From Geodermatophilaceae bacterium (GTDB lineage Bacteria; Actinomycetota; Actinomycetes; Mycobacteriales; Geodermatophilaceae), in assembly GCA_013696785.1 (NCBI GenBank), contig JACCXW010000302.1, positions 1 through 6,490 of the forward strand: 6,490 nt of DNA. Reading direction: 5' to 3'. The notes under the pieces are model-generated. The model made no database searches. It saw only the letters and a program-made list of their open reading frames with translations, and was not told the origin of the DNA. This document shows, piece by piece, positions 1 to 6,046 of the stretch (position 1 is the stretch's first letter; each line of letters begins with the position of its first letter). The translations under genes and the position numbers were made by a program.

Positions 1-2259
1 GAAGTACCCCGAGGTGACGGAGTAGTGCCCCTTGGTTGTGGTGTACGACGCAACGTATGTAGTGCCGGCGCTGATCGGCACGGGGTTGGCGAAGGTGAGT
101 GTCTGCCAGCCGGAGGCGGATTCCGCAGTGAACGTCCCGGTGGCCAGCCGGACGCCACCTGACGTCCACAGGCTGCCGGTGTGGCTGCCGGAGTTCGCCG
201 TCGCCTTGTAGAAGCGCACCCCGGTGACCGAGGAGGTCACCGACGTCTGGAACCGCACCCCCAGCTCGTACGGCGACACATCGCCGGAGTCCAGGACGGA
301 CGGGGTCGTGCCGCCGAACAGGGTGCAGGGACACGCCTGCGGGCTGACGGTCACCGAGACCGTGGCGGCGGCACCGATGTTGGCCGAGTCGTCGGAGCTG
401 CGCACCCGGATGGTCACCGGCCCCTGGGCGGTCGGGGTCCACGGATACGTCCAGCTCGTGAACTTGCCGTTGGCGCCCGGCTTCGCCATCCGCCAGCTGC
501 TGCCACCGTCCACCGACACCTCGACGCCGGCGACCTGACCGCCGCTGTCAGTGGCGGTGCCGGCGATGACGGCGTTGCTGCCGAGCGGGACGGAGGAGCC
601 GGCGGTCGGTGCGGTGATCGTCGTGGTGGGACCCGAGCTGTCGGTCGACTTCGTCGCCGCAACGAGACCGGCCTGCAAGGTCTGCGGCTGCGCACCCATG
701 TCGGCGAGGAGGTTCACCGTCGCCTGCTGCATCCGCCGATCGACAGCCGGGCCGGGGAACTCATGCAGGTCGTCCAGCCCCCACGCCCACTGCACCGTGC
801 CGGCACCGAAGACGAGCGCGCCGCTGCTCTGGTCGCGATGGAGAGCCAGGCTGTGCCGCACCGTCCCGGTGCCGTAGGTGTTCCCGTAGTCCAGCAGCAC
901 CCAGCTGCCCGAGTTGTAGCTGACGGTCGTTTCGGACATGGCCACGGCACCGGGCGGCCGGAAGCCGTTGTCCGGGAACTCATCCCATTCGAAGCCCAGA
1001 CTGTTGCGGGTCAACGAAGCCGTCTGGCCTTGCTGAAGATTGGCGATGTCAGAGTTTCGCCACAGCCGCATCGAGGCGTACCGCCATGGGACGGTGATGG
1101 TGTCCTCGGCGTAGGCGTTGACGCGGAACAGGGTGCCGGTCACCGCGTTCTCCGGGCGACCGCCGTCCGAGGGCGGCGAGAGCCGCGGGTCGCGCCACGT
1201 ACCGGTCCACTCCGTGCTCGGGTCGATCTTCGTGCCCGCCTTGGTCTCCTTGTAGCAGACCATCGTGCGGTACGCCGTACTTGTGCCGTCGATGCTGGGC
1301 TCGAAGCGGGTCTTCCAGAACATCTCGTTACCGCTGAAGAACGCCAGGTTCATCCCGGCTTCCCGGGCCTGCTCCACCCCGGCCCGCTGTGGACCGTTCC
1401 AGTACTCGTCGTGCCCGGAGGAGACGAAGGTCTTGTGGTTGAGCAGCAGCGCAGGATTCCGGCTGGTGTCCACACTGGACAGATAGCTGACGTCGTAGCC
1501 GTTGCGCTCGATCCACCGCACCATCGGCAGTTCGTCGTTCTGGAAGTTCTGCATGCCGCTATTCAGGTAGGGCCGATTGTAGCTGACCTTGTACGCGCGT
1601 CCATCCGAGGATCCGGAGAAGGACCCGGTGTACAAACTGTTGCCGCCGTAGGTGTTGTAGGCCTGCCACGTCTGGTCCGAGGTCTGGACGGCGATGTCCG
1701 AGGTCGAGGCATCGTCGCGGACCACGAACGGGAACTGGTTGACGCCGAACCCGTCATCGCGGAGGAAGTTTGCGACGTAAAGGCCGGACACGGCATTGCC
1801 CGGAACAGGCCAGGTCGCCGACACCGCCCAGTTGCCACAGTCCACGAGACCGGTCGTGGACTGGTTGATGCACGCGGGCTGGTTCTGCGGCAGCGGGACA
1901 GCCGGATTTACGGTCCCCATCCTTCGGGCGCCGTCACCGCCGTACCACCCGAGCCGGTAGATCTCGATGTGCCACGAAGTCGACGGTGTGCGCACCTTGA
2001 AGGGCAGGACGTCCCCCGCGCGCACACTCGCACTCGTGCCGTACCCGGCTATGTCGCCGTAGGTCGAGCCGACCATCCAGTCGCTCTGCGGGCTGCCCGG
2101 TTTGCTGTTCTCGCACACCACGGGATTCCGGCCCGGGTCGCAGGGACCGGGCGCGGCCTGGGCGGCGGACGTCGTGAGGACAGCGGGAACCAGGGCCGCG
2201 ACGGCGAGGCAGACGAGACCGGCGACGAATGGATGCACACCGCGCCGAGCCTTGCTCAT
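1..2259 (-). CDS. Secreted dimethylformamidase-like / Ig-like / DUF4082 multidomain protein (C-terminus missing)
   Basis: The reading frame is open from an ATG at 2259-2257 to the window edge: 753 codons with no stop, so the 3' end is missing. Residues 1-36 form a signal peptide (basic start SKARR, hydrophobic core, Ala-X-Ala site near AQAA). Residues about 60-530 match the C-terminal domain family of the N,N-dimethylformamidase large subunit: an N-terminal beta-rich part (IEIYRLGWYGGDGARRMG, from residue 98), then SSGHDEYW (280-287), AREAGMNLAFFSGNEMFWKTRFE (298-320) and GFEWDEFPD (422-430). About 541-640 is an Ig-like domain (VDGGSSWRMAK). From about 647 to the edge is DUF4082 (FGGTTPSVLDSGD). 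Known dimethylformamidase uses a mononuclear iron held by two Tyr and one Glu; Y286, other conserved Tyr, E312 and E320 are candidates by inference only. C40, C49, C130 and C141 could form disulfides after export. The true substrate is unknown. The protein probably continues into further DUF4082 or Ig modules. Family call sure, enzyme activity unsure. Confidence 0.9.
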   Translation of the reverse strand, partial: MSKARRGVHPFVAGLVCLAVAALVPAVLTTSAAQAAPGPCDPGRNPVVCENSKPGSPQSDWMVGSTYGDIAGYGTSASVRAGDVLPFKVRTPSTSWHIEIYRLGWYGGDGARRMGTVNPAVPLPQNQPACINQSTTGLVDCGNWAVSATWPVPGNAVSGLYVANFLRDDGFGVNQFPFVVRDDASTSDIAVQTSDQTWQAYNTYGGNSLYTGSFSGSSDGRAYKVSYNRPYLNSGMQNFQNDELPMVRWIERNGYDVSYLSSVDTSRNPALLLNHKTFVSSGHDEYWNGPQRAGVEQAREAGMNLAFFSGNEMFWKTRFEPSIDGTSTAYRTMVCYKETKAGTKIDPSTEWTGTWRDPRLSPPSDGGRPENAVTGTLFRVNAYAEDTITVPWRYASMRLWRNSDIANLQQGQTASLTRNSLGFEWDEFPDNGFRPPGAVAMSETTVSYNSGSWVLLDYGNTYGTGTVRHSLALHRDQSSGALVFGAGTVQWAWGLDDLHEFPGPAVDRRMQQATVNLLADMGAQPQTLQAGLVAATKSTDSSGPTTTITAPTAGSSVPLGSNAVIAGTATDSGGQVAGVEVSVDGGSSWRMAKPGANGKFTSWTYPWTPTAQGPVTIRVRSSDDSANIGAAATVSVTVSPQACPCTLFGGTTPSVLDSGDVSPYELGVRFQTSVTSSVTGVRFYKATANSGSHTGSLWTSGGVRLATGTFTAESASGWQTLTFANPVPISAGTTYVASYTTTKGHYSVTSGYF

Positions 2260-2297
2260 GTCGCCCCCGGGAATGAATAGGTCTCTTCGTGCTACGC

Positions 2298-2327
2298 AGA
2301 GTAGTCCTGACTCCCACCAAGTGCCAA
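2298..2327 (-). promoter_or_regulatory. Candidate sigma-70-type promoter for the secreted protein gene
   Basis: Read on the minus strand, TTGGCA (2327-2322) is followed after 18 nt by TACTCT (2303-2298). The first matches five of six bases of the TTGACA -35 consensus, and the second fits the TAnnnT pattern common in actinobacterial -10 boxes. The implied start near 2290 gives a leader of about 30 nt before the ATG at 2259. The ribosome site is only a G-rich run (GGGGGCGAC) next to the start, which is weak. This is the best promoter match in the divergent region, but it is a pattern match only. Confidence 0.45.
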
Positions 2328-2345
2328 TTCAACGTCGGCTGGCAC
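2321..2345. promoter_or_regulatory. Inverted repeat GTGCCA-N13-TGGCAC, possible operator
   Basis: GTGCCA at 2321-2326 is mirrored perfectly by TGGCAC at 2340-2345, 13 nt apart. That places the half-site centres about two helical turns apart, as a dimeric repressor might contact them. The left arm covers the -35 box of the candidate leftward promoter, so binding there could block that gene. Six-base arms arise by chance fairly easily in GC-rich DNA, and no regulator gene lies in the window. Confidence 0.3.
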
Positions 2346-2359
2346 GTGGTCGCGAAGAA

Positions 2360-2378
2360 CGGCTACGCTCCGTAGCCG
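2360..2378. repeat. Perfect 8-bp stem, 3-nt loop hairpin in the divergent intergenic region
   Basis: CGGCTACG (2360-2367), loop CTC, CGTAGCCG (2371-2378): an uninterrupted palindromic hairpin. No T-run follows on either strand, so it is not a standard intrinsic terminator. It lies 99 nt before the start of the propeller gene and about 100 nt upstream of the leftward start. It could be an operator or a leader RNA structure, depending on where transcription starts. No function can be assigned. Confidence 0.45.
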
Positions 2379-2408
2379 AATCCGAGGATATGCGCTCCCC
2401 GAGGTGAC

Positions 2409-2423
2409 GGTCGCAACGCGACC
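2409..2423. repeat. Perfect 6-bp stem, 3-nt loop hairpin upstream of the propeller gene
   Basis: GGTCGC (2409-2414), loop AAC, GCGACC (2418-2423). It lies 53 nt before the GTG start of the propeller gene and 30 nt downstream of the larger hairpin, so both could fold in the same leader transcript. No poly-T follows. The short stem makes chance a real possibility. Confidence 0.35.
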
Positions 2424-2462
2424 AGGAAAGACTCCGGCATGTTCTGCGCGCCTACCCTCATT

Positions 2463-2472
2463 GGAGATGGAG
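2463..2472 (+). promoter_or_regulatory. Ribosome binding site deciding the GTG start of the propeller gene
   Basis: The stretch GGAGATGGAG holds two GGAG cores. The second (2469-2472) ends 4 nt before the GTG at 2477 and the first ends 10 nt before it, so the start is well supported. It is the clearest Shine-Dalgarno site in the window. The other genes start with weak or no such sequence. Confidence 0.65.
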
Positions 2473-2476
2473 ACCC

Positions 2477-3433
2477 GTGCTACGCCCGACTCTGTACGCC
2501 GTGCTGCTCCCGCTCACCGCCGCGCTGTTGCCGATCAGCCTCGCTGCGGCGGCGGCGGACCGTCCTACGGCGGCAACGGCTGTCGTGTTCACGAGCGATC
2601 GTGACGGGGACAGTGACCTGTACTACCGATCCCGCAACGGGGTGGTCGTGGCGCTGACCCGCAACGACGCCAGCGACTTCGGTGCGGTCTACTCCCCCGA
2701 CGGCCGGCTGCTGGCCTTCGCCAGCGATCGCGACGGTGACGAGGAGATCTTCGTGATGCCGGCCACGGGTGGCCGGGCATTCCAGCTGACCCGCAACAGC
2801 CTCACGCCTGACGGGTCGCCGGCACGTGACCTCGCCCCGACCTGGTCGCCGGACGGCGCCCGGATCGCCTTCGCGAGTAACCGCCAGGGCGGCGAGCCGG
2901 AGATCTGGGTGACCGACCTCGACGGCGACAACCAGACCAGGCTGACGACGACCGAACCGTTCGTCTTCGACACGGAGCCGTCGTGGTCACCCGACGGGCA
3001 GTTTATCGCGTTCACGAGCAACCGGGTCGGCGACTCCAACGTCGAGATCTTCCGGATGCGACCGGACGGCTCCGACGTACGCCGATTGACCACCACCGCG
3101 GACGGGATCAGCGACAGCGGCCCGGACTGGTCGCCCGACGGGACTCGGGTCGCGTTCGCCAGTACCCGCGGCGGGCAGCAGGTCAGCCAAGACCTGTTCG
3201 TCATGAACGCCGACGGCTCACAGGTCCGCGCCGTCACCGGCGACCCCGTCCTCGACGAGGTCTTCCCGAAGTGGACCTCAGACGGTGCGCAGCTGATCTT
3301 CCAGACCTTCGCCGGCGTCGTCAGCGGTCGCAGCGAGGACGTCTGGGTGGCCGACGCCGACGGCAGCAACCGCCGCGCGATCGTCACCAGCCCGGCCGCT
3401 GACTTCCTCCCCGACCCCCGTCCGACCAGCTAG
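2477..3433 (+). CDS. Exported TolB-like (PD40/WD40-like) beta-propeller protein
   Basis: 318 aa, GTG start behind a strong GGAG site. Residues 1-27 look like a Sec signal peptide (MLRP, long Leu/Ala core, AAAAA before D28). There is no cysteine anywhere in the protein, so it is not a lipoprotein. The rest is PD40 repeats, the TolB-propeller type, with the pattern WSPDG-x-IAFASxR-x-(E/D)IF/W. Repeats start near residues 71, 122, 169, 217 and 265. A lone half-repeat at the N-terminus (VVFTSDRDGDSDLY, 36-49) and a lone half-motif at the C-terminus (FLPDPRP, 310-316) would together close a sixth blade. No enzyme domain is fused. In Gram-negative bacteria TolB works with Pal at the outer membrane; a monoderm actinomycete lacks that partner, so a free extracellular binding role is inferred, ligand unknown. 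The stop is 10 nt from the Rsm22-like start, so co-transcription is likely. No convincing promoter was found upstream. Confidence 0.9.
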   Translation: MLRPTLYAVLLPLTAALLPISLAAAAADRPTAATAVVFTSDRDGDSDLYYRSRNGVVVALTRNDASDFGAVYSPDGRLLAFASDRDGDEEIFVMPATGGRAFQLTRNSLTPDGSPARDLAPTWSPDGARIAFASNRQGGEPEIWVTDLDGDNQTRLTTTEPFVFDTEPSWSPDGQFIAFTSNRVGDSNVEIFRMRPDGSDVRRLTTTADGISDSGPDWSPDGTRVAFASTRGGQQVSQDLFVMNADGSQVRAVTGDPVLDEVFPKWTSDGAQLIFQTFAGVVSGRSEDVWVADADGSNRRAIVTSPAADFLPDPRPTS

Positions 3434-3443
3434 CTGCACCGGA

Positions 3444-4439
3444 ATGAGCGAGCAGCTGCGCGCCGCGCTGGCCGACGAGCTGGCCGACGTCCGCGGCCGG
3501 GAGATCGGCCCGGCCGTACGCCGGTTGATCGCCAGCTACCGCTCCGGCGAGATGCCGATCGCGCCGATCCTGGACAGCCCCGAGGCCGTGACGGCGTACG
3601 CGGCGTACCGGATGCCGGCGACGTACGCCGCGGTCAGCAGGGTGCTCAGCCAACTGGGGCAGCTCGAGCCACGCACGATGCTGGACCTCGGCGGCGGGAC
3701 CGGGGCCGCGGCGTGGGCGGCGACGGCGGCGTTCCCGAGCCTGCAGACGGTGACCGTGACCGATCAGTCCACCCACGCGCTCGACTTCGGACAACGACTC
3801 GCCGGTACGTCGACAGTGCTGGCCGCGGCTCGATTCCAGCCGCTGGCCCTCGGCCCGGCCACCACCGTGGAACCGGCCGACCTCATCACGATGGCCTACC
3901 TGCTGGGTGAACTCGACCCGCCGACGCAGGAGCGTCTGATCGGGCAGGTTGCCGTCGCGGCGCGGATTGCCGTCGTCGTAGAACCCGGGACACCGGCCGG
4001 CTACCGCCGGGTGCTCGCCGCGCGAGACGCCCTGATCAAGGCCGGCATGCGCGTCCTCGCGCCCTGTCCGCACTCGAGCGGTTGCCCGCTGGCCGGCGGG
4101 CGCGACTGGTGCCACTTCGCGGCCCGGCTGGACCGCTCCACGTTGCACCGGCAGGCCAAGGACGCCGAACTGCGGCACGAGGACGAGAAGTTCTCCTATG
4201 TCGTCGCTACGCGCGGAGGCGCAGAGGAGGTCGTCGCCGCACGGGATTCCATGCTCGAGCCTGTGACGGGTCGGGTGCTGCGGCATCCCGTCACCCGCAA
4301 GGGTCTCGTCACGATGACCGTGTGCACGCGGACCGACGGCGTCGTCCAGACTCCCGTGGCCAAGAGCCGCCCGCTGTACCGGGCGGCGCGCAATGCCCGC
4401 TGGGGCAGTCCGTGGCCGCCGACGCAGCCGCCACCATGA
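3444..4439 (+). CDS. Rsm22/METTL17-family SAM-dependent protein with Fe-S cysteine motif
   Basis: 331 aa, ATG start 10 nt after the propeller stop with only a weak GGA before it. It matches the Rsm22 family (yeast mitoribosomal Rsm22, human METTL17), which is linked to small ribosomal subunit assembly and possibly rRNA methylation. Motifs: an N-terminal helical part with the YAAYRMPATYAA segment (52-63); SAM motif I LDLGGGTGAAAW (80-91); acidic D107 in TVTDQS after the next strand; AYLLGEL (151-157); CPHSSGCPL (208-216); DWCHF (221-225); HEDEKFSY (245-252); and a late cysteine, C294 in MTVCT. C208, C214, C223 and C294 match the four-cysteine pattern that holds a 4Fe-4S cluster in METTL17. All four are present, so the bacterial protein is probably also an Fe-S protein. 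The last dozen residues are Pro/Trp-rich and look disordered. The stop overlaps the next start (ATGA, 4436-4439), implying translational coupling. Family call secure; whether it methylates anything is not shown. Confidence 0.9.
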   Translation: MSEQLRAALADELADVRGREIGPAVRRLIASYRSGEMPIAPILDSPEAVTAYAAYRMPATYAAVSRVLSQLGQLEPRTMLDLGGGTGAAAWAATAAFPSLQTVTVTDQSTHALDFGQRLAGTSTVLAAARFQPLALGPATTVEPADLITMAYLLGELDPPTQERLIGQVAVAARIAVVVEPGTPAGYRRVLAARDALIKAGMRVLAPCPHSSGCPLAGGRDWCHFAARLDRSTLHRQAKDAELRHEDEKFSYVVATRGGAEEVVAARDSMLEPVTGRVLRHPVTRKGLVTMTVCTRTDGVVQTPVAKSRPLYRAARNARWGSPWPPTQPPP

Positions 4440-5290
4440 CGCGTCGTCCGGTGCCCGGCTTTCATCTGGTCGCCGCCGGTACGGCGGAGATCCTCGGCGA
4501 CGCGGACCGCGCCGGCTGCTGGATGTTGCTGGTTGACGGGACGCCGCAGTCGCACGTGGACCTCGACGACCCGACGTACCTGGACTTCGAGTACGTGCGC
4601 AGGATCGGGCATGCCATCGACCTCGCCGGCCCGGCCGGGCAGCCGCTGGCCGTCGTACACCTCGGAGCCGGTGCACTCACGCTGGCGCGGTACGTCGCCG
4701 CCACCCGGCCGGGATCACGCCAGCGCGCCTTCGACAACGACGCCGCGCTGATCGAACTCGTCCGCCGTGAACTGCCGCTGGACCGCAGAGCACGCGTGAC
4801 GGTCCGGGCAGCCGATGCCCGGGAGGGGCTCGTCAGTCTCCCCGCAGGGTCGGCCGACGTCGTGGTCGCCGACGTCTTCCGGGGCGCACGAACGCCGGCG
4901 GCGCTGACCTCGCGCGAGTTCTTCGCCGACGTCGGCCGGGTGTTGCGTCCGGCCGGTGTCTGCGCGGTGAACATGGGCGACGGCCCGCCACTGAGCTTCA
5001 GCCGGTCGCTGCTGGCCACGCTCGGCTCCGTGTTTGCACACGTCTGCGTGCTCGGCGATCCGGCGGTGCTGCGCGAGCGGCGCTACGGCAACCTGGTCTG
5101 CCTGGGATCGGCCAGTCCGCTCCCGTTGCGCGGGTTGATCCGCCGCTGCGCCGGCGACCCGGCGCCTGGCCGGGTCGTCGCCGGAGCCGACCTGGTCCGG
5201 TTCGTCGGGCGGGCCCGGGTGATCGACGACGCCGCTGCCGTCGATTCGCCGGCGCCGCCTGTCGGTCTGTTCAGCAAGCCGCCGCGCTAG
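4436..5290 (+). CDS. Spermidine-synthase-fold protein with atypical active site
   Basis: 284 aa from the ATG at 4436, inside the ATGA overlap with the Rsm22-like stop. The frame is open further upstream to 4082, but that part is antisense-like shadow within the Rsm22 gene. Layout fits polyamine aminopropyltransferase homologues: a short beta-strand N-terminus (WMLLVDGTPQSHVDLDDP, 29-46), YLDFEYVRRIGHAIDL (48-63), Rossmann motif I VVHLGAGALTLARY (73-86), the acidic strand end AFDND (98-102), AADAREGL (125-132), VVVADVFRGARTP (142-154), SREFF (159-163) and LRPAGVCAVNMGD (170-182). Compared with true spermidine synthases, the GGGDG loop is LGAGA and the D-x-x-D-P putrescine/catalytic segment has only D146 (ADVFRG). 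I infer that it may not make spermidine; it could be a methyltransferase or have another nucleotide-cofactor role. Many actinobacterial relatives carry the automatic name 'spermidine synthase'. The stop TAG lies in a CTAG shared with the convergent gene. Confidence 0.82.
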   Translation: MTRRPVPGFHLVAAGTAEILGDADRAGCWMLLVDGTPQSHVDLDDPTYLDFEYVRRIGHAIDLAGPAGQPLAVVHLGAGALTLARYVAATRPGSRQRAFDNDAALIELVRRELPLDRRARVTVRAADAREGLVSLPAGSADVVVADVFRGARTPAALTSREFFADVGRVLRPAGVCAVNMGDGPPLSFSRSLLATLGSVFAHVCVLGDPAVLRERRYGNLVCLGSASPLPLRGLIRRCAGDPAPGRVVAGADLVRFVGRARVIDDAAAVDSPAPPVGLFSKPPR

Positions 5291-6012
5291 TCCAGCTGCA
5301 TCTGCATGGCGCCGCCGGTGCGCCCCCGCTCCACCGCGACGATCTCGGCCACCACGGACAGCGCGATCTCCGCCGGTCCCCGACTGCCGATGTCGAGGCC
5401 GCATGGGGAATGCAGCCGGTCCACGTGATCGGCCGGTACGCCGTCGTCCCGGAGCCGCTGCATGACCATCGGCGCATGCCGGTGGCTGCCGAGCATTCCC
5501 ACGAAGAACGCCGGCCCGGCGAGTGCCTGCCGCAGTACCGCGTCGACGTACTGCGCGTCGTGGTCGGACAGCACCACCGCGTCGGCCGGCCCGGCGGGCG
5601 ACGCCTCGAACGCCGCCAGCCCATCCTCGTGCAGCAGTACGGCGCGCCGGCCCAGGAACTTCGCCAGCTCGACAACGCCACGGCCGATCGGGTTATCGCC
5701 AAAGACGATCACAGCCGGCGGCGGCTCGTGCAGTTCGGCGAACAGCTCGAGCGCCTGCTCCTGCCCGTGCCCGAACACCATCCGCCGGCGCAAGGTCGCC
5801 GCCTCGCCGGAACCGGCCAACTCCGCGGCAAGAGCGATCCCGGCGGTGTCGAATTCCGAGCAGCCCAGCGTTCCGGCCAGCACCTGCCCGTCGGCCACCG
5901 CCAGCTTCGCCCCGGCGTACGACGGGGGTTCGCCCTCGACCGCGACCACGGTGACCAGCACGCTGCGGCGGCCGGCCTCGCGGGTAGCGCTCAGGGTCTG
6001 CAGGATGTCCAC
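5287..6012 (-). CDS. XdhC/CoxI family protein (molybdenum hydroxylase maturation type)
   Basis: 241 aa from a GTG at 6012-6010, giving the N-terminus (V/M)DILQTLSATREAGRRSVLVTVV, where XdhC proteins normally begin. An upstream in-frame ATG at 6144 would overlap about 98 bp of the divergent gene and adds unconserved sequence, so I reject it. N-terminal XdhC_CoxI domain, about residues 12-75: LVTVVAVEGEPPSYAGAKLAV, then GTLGCSEFD (47-55) where the family usually has a Gly-Gly-Gly-Cys loop. C-terminal Rossmann domain, about 100-225: VIVFGDNPIGRGVVELAKFLG (101-121), VGMLGSHRH (171-179), SPCGLDIGSRGPAEIALSVVAEIV (202-225). XdhC proteins bind molybdenum cofactor and help sulfurate or insert it into xanthine dehydrogenase or CO dehydrogenase-type enzymes in the cytoplasm. 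No such enzyme is in the window, so the client is unknown. There is no clear ribosome site; TAGGCT seven bases before the GTG would suit a leaderless transcript. Confidence 0.85.
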   Translation of the reverse strand: MDILQTLSATREAGRRSVLVTVVAVEGEPPSYAGAKLAVADGQVLAGTLGCSEFDTAGIALAAELAGSGEAATLRRRMVFGHGQEQALELFAELHEPPPAVIVFGDNPIGRGVVELAKFLGRRAVLLHEDGLAAFEASPAGPADAVVLSDHDAQYVDAVLRQALAGPAFFVGMLGSHRHAPMVMQRLRDDGVPADHVDRLHSPCGLDIGSRGPAEIALSVVAEIVAVERGRTGGAMQMQLD

Positions 6013-6046
6013 CCGCAGCAGCCTAACGTCCGTACCGTTGACTGCT
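6013..6046. promoter_or_regulatory. Short divergent spacer between XdhC-like and CPBP genes
   Basis: Only 34 bp separate the chosen starts, so promoters for both genes must lie in it or inside the neighbouring coding sequence. TAGGCT on the minus strand (6025-6020) and TAACGT on the plus strand (6024-6029) are back-to-back TAnnnT boxes; neither has a good -35 partner. TTGACT at 6038-6043 on the plus strand is a good -35 match, with TACGCA (6061-6066) 17 nt beyond as a poor -10. These are weak pattern matches in a very short region. Confidence 0.3.

Noticed and set aside
181..2280. A 699-codon open frame on the plus strand opposite the secreted protein gene
   Set aside because: The translation is Arg/Gly/His/Val-rich low-complexity sequence with no recognisable domain, while the opposite strand has a signal peptide and conserved domains. 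Such mirror frames are expected in GC-rich genes.
2340..2369. Possible rightward promoter (TGGCAC-N18-TACGCT) for the propeller gene
   Set aside because: The -35 match is poor and the -10 falls within the larger hairpin; no better candidate was found, so none is annotated.
7..2410. Exact 14-base direct repeat CCCCGAGGTGACGG at 7-20 and 2397-2410
   Set aside because: One copy is coding and one intergenic, with no extended similarity around them; a single match of this length is plausible by chance in GC-rich DNA of this size.
2404..2604. Small plus-strand frames (2404-2604, 2439-2657) near the propeller start
   Set aside because: They run out of frame into the propeller gene, lack their own good ribosome sites and resemble no known protein.
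3427..3436. Perfect 10-bp palindrome CAGCTAGCTG across the propeller stop codon
   Set aside because: It has no loop and no T-run, so it is not a terminator, and it is too short to call an operator.
4082..4435. Upstream extension of the spermidine-synthase-like frame
   Set aside because: It would lie wholly within the Rsm22-like gene in another frame and reads as Arg-rich noise; the family-like sequence starts after the ATG at 4436.
3384..4676. A 430-codon open frame on the minus strand opposite the Rsm22-like gene
   Set aside because: Arg-rich with no motifs; it spans three plus-strand genes and is explained by GC bias.
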